Origin: an uncultured Sphingorhabdus sp.
Lineage (GTDB): Bacteria > Pseudomonadota > Alphaproteobacteria > Sphingomonadales > Sphingomonadaceae
Length of the DNA: 40,463 nucleotides
Reading direction: 5' to 3'
Assembly: GCF_937872355.1 (NCBI RefSeq)
Contig: NZ_CALMSV010000123.1
Span: 1-40,463, forward strand
Below, one piece after another: positions 34,017-40,463 of this stretch (positions are counted from its first letter, which is position 1; every line of letters starts with the position of its first letter). The translations under genes and the position numbers were made by a program. The notes below the pieces were generated by a model that worked only from the letters and a program-made list of their open reading frames with translations, was not told the DNA's origin and made no database searches.

Positions 34017-35128
34017 CAGGAGATCCGGAGCCGCCGCAAAAGCTTGCCGAGGACCGCCTCGTACTCCTCGGGCTTGGAGAAATCGGCGTAGAGCTTGCCT
34101 TTCAAGAACTCTGGCAGCTCACATTCCTCGTAGAGCAGCGGCAGCACGACCACCTCGCCGCTCGCGATCTCGCGGTTCATCGCCACGTCGAGCTCCTTCT
34201 TCACCCAAGGAGCGCCGATCGACTTTTTCGACAGGACGACGGCGATGTAGCGGCTGAGCTTCATCCCCTCTTCGATCTTGGCGATCAGCGAGTCCCCGAT
34301 GTCGATTTCGGCCTCGTCCAGCCACACATGCTCTACGCCATGAGCGAGCAGATCCTTGCGAAGCTGGCGCACGAAGGGTTTGTCGACGCCAGTATGGCTC
34401 AGGAAGATGCCGTGATACTTCTCATGCGCCGGATCGGCCTTCTCCAACGCGAGGCTGTCGCGAACGAGCTGGTTCTGGGCTTCCTGCGACGTCGGCGGCG
34501 TCAGCAGCCAGCCCGTCGGGGTGCCGAGCATCAGCTGACCGCCGAGGCTGTAGCCCTCCGGCGTCGCGGCGATCGACCCATAGCCTTCGCCGGGATCGGA
34601 TAGGCACAGCGTCCAGCCGCCGGTCCGCGACAGAACCTCGAAATAGCGCGCGAAGGGGCTGTCGAGATCGACCGGCCCCATCCTGCGCCCCTTCTTAATG
34701 AGAAGCTCCGAACGCTTTACGAAACTCGCCACTTTCGGCGCCACATATCCAAGATGGGTTTCGCGATAGCCGAAGAAGTTCACCCGCTTCGGCTCGGACA
34801 GGCACCAAACGACCGTCGCGCCACCCGCAATCGCGGCCTCCATCTCCTTGCGTCGGTCCTCGCCATCGAAGGCGGAGTCGAGGTCGTAGCGGTCATTCTG
34901 CCCCTTCAGCTTGCCCAGCTCGTAAAGTTCGTTCGAAAACTCTCCGGCCTTACCGAACAGAAAATGCGTGTAGCTCTCCGGATTGATGATGATCGTGTCG
35001 TATTCGTAGAGCGGATAGGCCGCCCGCTCTCGATCGACATCGGGCTGGCAGAGCCCGAGATTTTCGATCTCCACGCCATCGATCTTGTCGCCGGTGTAAG
35101 TCAGCCCGACAGTCAGCACCCGTTTCAC
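34016..35128 (-). CDS. TIR-domain protein with a distinct N-terminal domain
   Basis: The C-terminal 130 residues form a TIR domain: KYHGIFLSHTGVDKPFVRQL (from residue 237), VWLDEAEIDIGDS near 268-280 and SKKSIGAPWVKKEL. In the last, E312 sits where TIR NADases carry their catalytic glutamate. The first 230 residues, beginning MKRVLTVGLTYTGDK, are of an unrecognised type and may sense infection or process nucleotides. TIR proteins in phage defence cleave NAD+ or make signal molecules. The GTG start overlaps the stop of the upstream PD-(D/E)xK-like gene (GTGA), and the stop overlaps the HEPN-like start. Confidence 0.88.
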   Translation of the reverse strand: MKRVLTVGLTYTGDKIDGVEIENLGLCQPDVDRERAAYPLYEYDTIIINPESYTHFLFGKAGEFSNELYELGKLKGQNDRYDLDSAFDGEDRRKEMEAAIAGGATVVWCLSEPKRVNFFGYRETHLGYVAPKVASFVKRSELLIKKGRRMGPVDLDSPFARYFEVLSRTGGWTLCLSDPGEGYGSIAATPEGYSLGGQLMLGTPTGWLLTPPTSQEAQNQLVRDSLALEKADPAHEKYHGIFLSHTGVDKPFVRQLRKDLLAHGVEHVWLDEAEIDIGDSLIAKIEEGMKLSRYIAVVLSKKSIGAPWVKKELDVAMNREIASGEVVVLPLLYEECELPEFLKGKLYADFSKPEEYEAVLGKLLRRLRIS

Positions 35129-35760
35129 GTGTCGTTCCTTTCCGCCGCCTGCTTGGCCGCCTCTCTAGCTTTCACTTCCAAAACCTCGCCGCGGCTGCCG
35201 ACGAGCGCGATCTCGATGCCGGCCAAGGCGCACCGCGGCGCGAGCCGCTCGGCCAGGCGCAAGGTGCCGTCCGTCAGCGGAACCACGGCCACCTGACGCC
35301 CCTGCGATGGCGTGGCCATCAGCAGGCCTACGGTCTCGCAAAGACCCCGGTAGAGCCGCGACAACTGGCCTGGATGCCGCGCGTTGATAATGCCGCCCTT
35401 GCATTCGGCCGAGATGACGTGGTCGCCGATATTCGCGACGACATCACCGAGCCCGGACTTCGGGTTGACGGTGATCGTCTGGCCCGCCGGATTTCGATAG
35501 ACTCCGCCATAGGCGGTGCTACCGACGCCGGAGACCTTGGTGAACGCTCGCCGCCCCAGCCAGCCCGCGAAATCGAACTGCTTTCCGTGCTCGCCGTCGG
35601 GATGGACACGGACGTCCCGTGCGCCCTGCGTGCGGAGCAAGTGCATCGCGTAGGCGACCATCACCGCGCCCTCATACAGATGATGTTCGTGGGCGCCGTC
35701 CGATTTTCCGGCGCGGTTCGGCGGCGGCTCGAGCGCCGTCACGAGATCCTCGAAATCCAA
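35125..35760 (-). CDS. PD-(D/E)xK-like protein heading the TIR/HEPN-like operon
   Basis: From TTG 35760, which has GGGGAGG 5 bases upstream, the protein is 211 residues. The frame is open back to 36240, but that part lies over the opposite-strand gene and its promoter. A restriction-endonuclease-like motif is visible: GLGDVV with D106, then ISAECKGG with E119 and K121. This is the D-xn-E-x-K order of the PD-(D/E)xK fold, as in Mrr-like nucleases. The C-terminal 80 residues are Ala/Arg/Leu-rich. It overlaps the TIR gene by 4 bases. DNA cleavage or DNA sensing is inferred from the motif only; no known family was recognised. Confidence 0.6.
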   Translation of the reverse strand: MDFEDLVTALEPPPNRAGKSDGAHEHHLYEGAVMVAYAMHLLRTQGARDVRVHPDGEHGKQFDFAGWLGRRAFTKVSGVGSTAYGGVYRNPAGQTITVNPKSGLGDVVANIGDHVISAECKGGIINARHPGQLSRLYRGLCETVGLLMATPSQGRQVAVVPLTDGTLRLAERLAPRCALAGIEIALVGSRGEVLEVKAREAAKQAAERNDT

Positions 35761-35853
35761 TCCAGCCTCCCCGCGATATCTGCGGACGCGCAGCGCGCAC
35801 CATTGACAGGAGCTTATAACCGGCCATATTTGCCCGGTAAAGGAAGGCCTGTC
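35761..35853. promoter_or_regulatory. Divergent promoter region with a 7-bp inverted repeat
   Basis: Rightward, TTGACA (35803-35808) and CATATT (35825-35830) are 16 bases apart, pointing to the gene at 35854. Leftward, TTTACC and TATAAG flank 17 bases within the same stretch and point to the gene at 35760. A perfect 7-bp inverted repeat, TGACAGG (35804-35810) with CCTGTCA (35848-35854), brackets both promoters, and ACCGG/CCGGT lies inside it. This looks like one regulated divergent control region for the two gene groups. Confidence 0.5.
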
Positions 35854-36408
35854 ATGTTTACCTATAGCCCCGAAAAATTTGCGTCGCTCTACGCCTCCGA
35901 ACTTGGCCAGCGCATCTGGGCCTTTCTCACGCGGCCCGAAAACGTCGCCCGCCTGGAGACCGCGTCCGAACTCGGCAAGCCCGCGGTCGAAGGCATCGAG
36001 GAGCAGCTCCTGGCGGAATTCCGCGAGGAGGTCTTGGCCGACCGCGTGAAGCAGATGGTCGGCCATATGGTGCGGCAGATCCTGGAGCAGCGAGATTGGG
36101 TGCTCGACCAGACCGATGTGAAAGTTCAGTCGGTGCCCTTCAGCAAGGCGGCACGCTATCGCCGGCCTGACTGGTTCACCTTTCACGCCTTCCGCAACAG
36201 CAGTGATCCGCGCGACGTCGTTATCACCGATCGCCGGCAAAATCCGACGCTGCCGAACGGCGCGCGCTGGACCTTCTACGCTACCTTCGCCAGCCCGCTA
36301 AAAGCGGCGGTGGCGTTCGGCGTCAACGACATCAAGCAGCTTCGTCAGCAGGTCCATTCGCACGGCTTCCACCGTGTTCGCATCGAGCGGATGCTGCGCC
36401 GGGCATGA
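35854..36408 (+). CDS. Unrecognised 184-aa protein heading a rightward defence-island operon
   Basis: ATG 35854 has AGGAAGG about 6 bases upstream. The protein is helical in its first half (about residues 5-80, beginning MFTYSPEKFASLY). Its second half contains KAARYRRPDWFTFHAFRNS, with mixed basic and aromatic residues. No signal peptide, membrane segment or catalytic motif is visible, and I do not recognise a family. It starts immediately after a divergent promoter region opposite the PD-(D/E)xK-like gene. It is followed after 9 bases by the next gene, so it is probably the first gene of a rightward operon. Confidence 0.6.
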   Translation: MFTYSPEKFASLYASELGQRIWAFLTRPENVARLETASELGKPAVEGIEEQLLAEFREEVLADRVKQMVGHMVRQILEQRDWVLDQTDVKVQSVPFSKAARYRRPDWFTFHAFRNSSDPRDVVITDRRQNPTLPNGARWTFYATFASPLKAAVAFGVNDIKQLRQQVHSHGFHRVRIERMLRRA

Positions 36409-36417
36409 GACGAGCAG

Positions 36418-37344
36418 ATGATGACTGATCTATTCGATGTCGACGGCGCCAATCTCGATCGCGGGTTTGAAAACCTGAAAGCCGCCGAGCTTCCGATCGA
36501 GCAGCAGCTTCACGCCATGCTGCAAGAGATGTGGGGGCGTTACGAGCCTTATGCCGACCCCGACTTTCGGCAGGGTTTCGCACGCGATGTCGATGGCCGA
36601 TTTTGGGAGATGTATCTGGGCTGCACGCTGCTCGAGGCGGGCCGCACCCTGCTTCCCGTCGTCGAGCGCCAGCGCGAAGGCGGTCAGCCGGACCTCTGCG
36701 TCCTGGAAGATGGCCGCCGAATCTGGATCGAGGCCATTACCCCAGATGAAGGCGCACCGGGTCCTGACCAGATCGTGCGTCCGGTCCCCCTCAACGAGGG
36801 CGGCGGCCTCTTCGCCGCACCGATCCGTCAGGCGCAGTTGCGCACGTCCGGGGCGTTCTGGACCAAGGCGCAGAGGATCGCGCGCTATCTCGAACAGGGT
36901 GTGATCGGCCCGGAAGACACGAGGATCATCGCGATCAGTGCGAGCCGCTTCGGCGTCTATGTCGCCGACCAGCCGTTGCCGCTGATCATGACCACGTTAT
37001 TTCCGATCGGAGATGCCTACATCACCATCGATCGCGAGACCGGCAACGTCGTTGACGAAGGATTTCACCCGGCCCCCTTCATCGACCGCGAACGCAATCC
37101 GATCCCGCGCACGGCGTTTCTCGACGAGCGTTTCGCTGACATCTCAGGTGTGATCTGGTCGCGCGTTGGCCTCGGCAACCTCTCGCGTCGAAGCCGCCCG
37201 CTGACCTATGTCCACAACCCCTTGGCGCAGGTTCCGCTGGCGACAAGCTGGGGCGTCTGGGATCGCGAGTTCGTCATCACGCCGCGCGGCGACGAGTGGG
37301 AGGCCAACGACATTCTGGCGCAAGCCGCAGCGGAGGCATCATGA
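36418..37344 (+). CDS. PD-(D/E)xK-like protein, 308 aa (E...PD...WIEA type)
   Basis: No named family is recognised. Residues 60-108 contain RFWEMYLGCTLLEAG (with E64), QPDLCV (D92) and RIWIEAIT (E105). This helix-Glu, PD, strand-ExA order mimics the PD-(D/E)xK nuclease core, but the usual Lys two residues after the last Glu is absent. The gene at 37396 carries the same arrangement. Start codons at 36418 and 36421 are both possible; neither has a strong ribosome binding site. The protein may be a nuclease with a migrated lysine or an inactive derivative. It ends with an acidic, Ala-rich tail. Confidence 0.6.
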   Translation: MMTDLFDVDGANLDRGFENLKAAELPIEQQLHAMLQEMWGRYEPYADPDFRQGFARDVDGRFWEMYLGCTLLEAGRTLLPVVERQREGGQPDLCVLEDGRRIWIEAITPDEGAPGPDQIVRPVPLNEGGGLFAAPIRQAQLRTSGAFWTKAQRIARYLEQGVIGPEDTRIIAISASRFGVYVADQPLPLIMTTLFPIGDAYITIDRETGNVVDEGFHPAPFIDRERNPIPRTAFLDERFADISGVIWSRVGLGNLSRRSRPLTYVHNPLAQVPLATSWGVWDREFVITPRGDEWEANDILAQAAAEAS

Positions 37345-37395
37345 CGATGCGCCCGAGTGCCCGCGTCTGGCGCCTTCCGTTCCGTGAGGTTGATC

Positions 37396-38790
37396 ATGGC
37401 CGTCGGCGATGAGCAGCGACTGATCACGCCGATCAGCCAGCGGCAGTTTGAGCTCTATGCGCTGTCGCTCGAACGTGGGCCCAATTTTGATCCCGCGCAG
37501 ATCTTCGGGAGCTATCAAGCCGGACACGGCAGCGCGAGCGGCTGCATCCTCCTCGATCCGGAGCGCGGGACCTTCACCGCCCTGGCCTTGCGCAGGCGTG
37601 TCGATCATCGCTGGGTCCGCGTCGATGAAGGCGGCCCCTATCCCACTCCCGAAGCCGCGCTGGATCAGCTCACCATCAGCATGCGCGCTGGCGAGCCGCC
37701 CGAGCCATTGCCGCCGGGCGCACGGCGACGGCCGCTTCTGCTGAAGACCGGATCGCGAGGCACATCGCCGGAGTTCGACCTGCTGACGAGCACGATCAGC
37801 CATTTCCCGGCGCTGATGGCGGTCGGCGAATGCTACCTCGCGCTTCCCAATCCGGATGCCAATTTCGTCCCCGATCTGCAGACCAGCAATTTCGCGTCCC
37901 GCCTCTTCGAACTCTATCTTCTTGCCTGCTTCCGCGAGCAAGGCCTGATCGTCCGGCAGAAGCATGTCTCACCGGACTTCCTGATCGAGAACGATGGCGC
38001 CGCCTGCTGGATCGAAGCCGTGACCGCGAATTCCGAGACGCCCCGCTCCGGCGGGATCGGGGACTGGGTGCATGCTCCGGTCGATCGAAATGAACGCTTA
38101 ACCGGCGCGCCAGCTGAGCGCTTCGCCAAGACGCTGCGCGGCAAGCTTCAGCGCAACTATCATGAGCTGGATCATGTAAAGGGGATACCCTTCGCTCTGG
38201 CGATCGCTGACTTCTATGAATCCGGCTCGATGGTTTGGAGCCGCGAGGCTTTGCCGACCTATCTCTACGGCCTGCGGGCAGATGTCGAAGGCGAAGGCGC
38301 CGGGCGACGTGCGATCGGCACGCCGATCAACAATCTTACGGGCAGGCACGGCATTCCGGCCGGGCTATTCCGCGATCCCGACTTCGCTCACCTCTCTGCC
38401 GTCATCTTCAGCAACGCGGCGACGCTCGCCAAATTCAACCGCATGGGCTTTCTCGCTGGATGGCGGCCGCCGGGCCTCACGATGACCCGCCGCGGCATTC
38501 TCTTCGACCGAACGCCGGGCGCGCTGGAGCCCATTGATTTCGATCTGTCGGTCGACAGCGCCGAATACCAAGCGCTCTGGCCTTGGGGCGAAGCCTGGTG
38601 TCAGGAACTGGAGGTCTTTCACAACCCACAGGCGACGCACCCCATTCCCTTCGATCTCATACCCGGCGCGACCCATTGGTTCGAGCGCGGCGGCGACGTC
38701 GAGTGCAACACCATGTGGGCGAACTCGGTCATTTCATCGATCACTCATCTGCGCATGGCCGGCGCGCAAGGCGAAAGCGAGCGGCCATGA
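37396..38790 (+). CDS. PD-(D/E)xK-like protein, 464 aa (E...PD...WIEA type)
   Basis: ATG 37396 has GAGG 7 bases upstream and is preferred to the open frame from 37357. A leading region of about 150 residues is followed by a core shared with the preceding protein: RLFELYLLACFRE (E172), SPDFLIENDG (D194) and CWIEAVT (E207). As in the neighbour, the lysine expected after the last Glu is missing. The rest (about 215-464) is a mixed fold without recognised motifs. Two adjacent genes sharing this core suggest duplication with divergence, or a heteromeric complex. The next gene starts about 55 bases after the stop. Confidence 0.6.
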   Translation: MAVGDEQRLITPISQRQFELYALSLERGPNFDPAQIFGSYQAGHGSASGCILLDPERGTFTALALRRRVDHRWVRVDEGGPYPTPEAALDQLTISMRAGEPPEPLPPGARRRPLLLKTGSRGTSPEFDLLTSTISHFPALMAVGECYLALPNPDANFVPDLQTSNFASRLFELYLLACFREQGLIVRQKHVSPDFLIENDGAACWIEAVTANSETPRSGGIGDWVHAPVDRNERLTGAPAERFAKTLRGKLQRNYHELDHVKGIPFALAIADFYESGSMVWSREALPTYLYGLRADVEGEGAGRRAIGTPINNLTGRHGIPAGLFRDPDFAHLSAVIFSNAATLAKFNRMGFLAGWRPPGLTMTRRGILFDRTPGALEPIDFDLSVDSAEYQALWPWGEAWCQELEVFHNPQATHPIPFDLIPGATHWFERGGDVECNTMWANSVISSITHLRMAGAQGESERP

Positions 38791-38845
38791 TCTGCCCGCC
38801 ATGCATGCGTCGCCGTCCTCGCCCATCAAAGGAGCATCGTTGAAC

Positions 38846-39768
38846 ATGGAAACGGAACCATCCGACCGGACCATCGTCCTCCATCTCCTGCGCGGGGCTG
38901 TACCCGAGCGCGCCGACGAGATCAGCGGCCTATGGAGCCAGTATGGTCATGGTGTGGAAGTCGCGCCGAGCACCAAGGGCGTGACGATGAAGGCCGATGA
39001 CAAGCGCATCCAGTTCGACACCAAGACGATCGACTTTTTCTGGCTGCTCGGCTTCAGCGCATGGCGTGCCATCGAGGTGTATTCGCCGGCCCTGCTGGTG
39101 GCGACATGGACCGGAATGCCGCTTGATCAGGCCCTCAAGATCGATGCCGAACGGGGGCAATACGAATTCGATTACAAGCAGCGCGTCAGCACCGCTCAAT
39201 CGCTCATCGCGGCCGAACAGACCGCACAGATTTCCTGGCCTGCGGACATCCCCGAGCCGACCGCTGACCGCGACAGCTTGGGAGATGTCCAGCACAAGAC
39301 GATGTTCGACCTCGTCGCGTTTGCCCTGGCCTTCGCGCTGCTGCACGAATTCCGGCACGTCATGTATTGCGCCGACAAGAGCGCACCGTCGACACTGCCC
39401 GAGGAGGAAATCGGCTGCGATAACTGGGCCCGCGAGTTCATGACCAGCGGCCTCGCCGCCTATGCGAAGGAGCATAGGACAACTACGCTCAAGTCCAGCA
39501 GAAGCGCGCGATGGGAATAGCGCTCGCCGCCGTGATCATCCATGCGATGACGCCGACCCACGCGCATTGGGGCAATCGGCAGTATCCACCGATCGCCGAG
39601 CGGCTGACGGCGATGATCGGAGGCTACAATCTGCCGCCCGGCTCGTCCTTCTGGCCCTTCACGGCCTGCCTTTTGATCACGCTGATGAGGCAGGAGGGCC
39701 GGCCGCTCGACATCATCGCGTACTCAAATCAGGAAATGGTCGAGGCCCTGCTCGACCGGCTCCGTTGA
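38846..39768 (+). pseudogene. Lit-like (peptidase family U49) metalloprotease with one frameshift
   Basis: The first segment (ATG 38846 to about 39476, 210 codons) contains LLHEFRHVMYCAD, with HEFRH at residues 167-171 as a zinc-binding HExxH motif. EEEIGCDNWAREF (187-199) follows as a probable third-ligand region. Directly after AAYAKEH the frame breaks and runs to an early stop at 39520. The neighbouring frame continues seamlessly from DNYAQVQQKRAMG to the stop at 39768. The pattern resembles family U49, typified by the phage-exclusion protease Lit, which cleaves EF-Tu. A one-base loss near 39476 explains the break. A TTG at 38840 with AAAGGAG 5 bases before it is an alternative start. Confidence 0.68.
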
Positions 39769-39786
39769 CGCTGCGGGGAGCGCGAC

Positions 39787-40290
39787 GTGCCGGTCTATTT
39801 CATTGGCGAAGATGAAAACGGATGCTCCCCGATCAAGATCGGCGTGGCGAAGAACATCGAGGCGCGCCAGCGCAACCTCCACACGGGGAATCCTTTGGAG
39901 CTGCGACTGCTCGGGTGGATCGAAGCGACCGACGCCTTCCAGCTTGAACGAGAGCTGCACAAGCATTTTGGATCGACCCATGTGCGTGGAGAATGGTTCG
40001 ACATCGAGCCGGGTGACATCCTGGCCATTCTCAAGCGCGCCGGCCGCGCTGGATTTGTCGCCAAGAACGCCGATGCTTTCCAGATCGTCGGTTATGATCG
40101 CGACGCCATTCCCGAATACCTCGGCGTGTGGGAATGGGCCGATCTGGAAATCGACGAATGCTGCCCGTTCTGCGGATGTCTATGCGGCATGCATTTTCAG
40201 GAAGCCTCGCAGATGTACTATTGCATCCGATGCGACACGCTGACCGACTTTTCCGAGCTCGATCCGCGTGAGTATCCGCCGGACGAGTGA
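39787..40290 (+). CDS. GIY-YIG-type (T5orf172/MUG113-like) protein with C-terminal cysteine cluster
   Basis: The 167-residue protein starts with VYFIGEDENGCSPIKIGVAKNIEARQRNL-type sequence and continues to ERELHKHFGSTHVRGEWF. This is the pattern of the T5orf172/MUG113 branch of the GIY-YIG superfamily. The C-terminal part (about 118-150) has CCPFCGCLCG and YYCIRC, a likely zinc ribbon. The start is GTG 39787 with GGGGAG just upstream. Members are found in phages and accessory regions and are assumed to cut nucleic acid, though some lack activity. It lies 18 bases after the U49 gene and closes the rightward group. Confidence 0.75.
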   Translation: MPVYFIGEDENGCSPIKIGVAKNIEARQRNLHTGNPLELRLLGWIEATDAFQLERELHKHFGSTHVRGEWFDIEPGDILAILKRAGRAGFVAKNADAFQIVGYDRDAIPEYLGVWEWADLEIDECCPFCGCLCGMHFQEASQMYYCIRCDTLTDFSELDPREYPPDE

Positions 40291-40463
40291 TGTCCTGAAA
40301 GGCGGAAAGATGCCAATCCTGAGAAGCTGAAACCCGGCTTTGCGCTTCTGAGGGGAACGCCATCCCCTGCGGCCGGCCTTCGTCTCAGCCGCCCCCTTTT
40401 GCGGGGAGCCCCCGCAACGCCCCCTTCAGAGTGAGAGTGCGGACGGATTTTCCGTGACGGGTT
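40291..40463 (+). promoter_or_regulatory. GC-rich gap and first half of another structured leader, pointing out of the window
   Basis: After the GIY-YIG gene the DNA holds short inverted repeats, AGAAGC/GCTTCT (near 40321-40349) and AGGGGA/TCCCCT (40351-40356 with 40363-40368), which could help end transcription. At 40428-40437 lies AGAGTGAGAG, followed after exactly 14 bases by CCGTGACGGG (40452-40461). The latter is identical to the stem arm ahead of ardC. The second arm and the gene it serves lie beyond the window, on the plus strand, so another backbone gene is expected there. Confidence 0.65.

Noticed and set aside
35761-36240. Extension of the PD-(D/E)xK-like frame to 36240
   Set aside because: It covers the opposite-strand gene at 35854 and both promoters; TTG 35760 has a strong GGGGAGG site.
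36418-38790. Calling the two E...PD...WIEA proteins active restriction nucleases
   Set aside because: The catalytic lysine position is not occupied in either, so only nuclease-like is claimed.
1-40463. CRISPR arrays, tRNA genes, insertion sequences, integrase and att sites
   Set aside because: I looked for regular spaced repeats, tRNA-like arms, transposase/integrase motifs and terminal repeats and saw none that could be supported.

Overview
The window looks like accessory DNA of an alphaproteobacterium, most likely of the order Hyphomicrobiales (rhizobia and relatives), on a plasmid or integrative conjugative element. The DNA is GC-rich. The left end carries genes typical of such elements: a Strawberry-notch-type helicase/methylase, a ParB-like protein and an ArdC antirestriction protein. 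Alphaproteobacterial control sites are present: two matches to the EcfG general-stress promoter (GGAAC-N16/17-CGTT) and one LexA box (GTTC-N7-GTTC). No tRNA, rRNA, CRISPR array or insertion sequence was recognised.

Layout. (1) 1-6.6 kb, minus strand: element backbone (helicase/methylase cut by the window edge, ParB-like, ArdC). Each gene is preceded by the same kind of leader: an AGAGTGAGAG box and a hairpin ending at or near the start site. The first half of another copy points rightward at the right edge (40428-40463), so everything between about 6.6 and 40.4 kb looks like cargo between backbone genes. (2) 7.0-16 kb: a DNA repair and stress island with Ku, two stand-alone ATP-dependent DNA ligases, a DUF3606 protein, a TolA-like coiled-coil protein, a Nudix hydrolase, a phosphodiesterase and several small rhizobial proteins. 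It also holds a LexA-box operon of two Cys-cluster proteins, an SRAP protein and a decayed dinB. (3) 16.2-21.4 kb, plus strand: a two-gene kinase-helicase plus phospholipase-D-nuclease module matching type I Mokosh. (4) 21.7-35.8 kb, minus strand: a near-continuous run of nine genes, in order of transcription PD-(D/E)xK-like, TIR, HEPN-like, AbiEi, AbiEii, SIR2, HerA, AddB-like and AddA-like. (5) 35.9-40.3 kb, plus strand: an unknown protein, two proteins sharing a nuclease-like core motif, a frameshifted Lit/U49-type metallopeptidase and a GIY-YIG-type protein.

How the genes may work together. Regions 3-5 form a dense anti-phage island. The most interesting parts are the SIR2-HerA pair extended by AddB-like and AddA-like genes, all joined by stop/start overlaps and lying 18 bases behind an AbiE toxin-antitoxin pair that has a clear promoter and palindromic operator; and the compact PD-(D/E)xK-like/TIR/HEPN-like operon, which I cannot match to a named system. 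Three genes are broken by frameshifts (a small rhizobial gene after ku, dinB and the U49 peptidase), which means either real decay or indel errors in the sequence. All functional calls come from reading the sequence; no database search was run.
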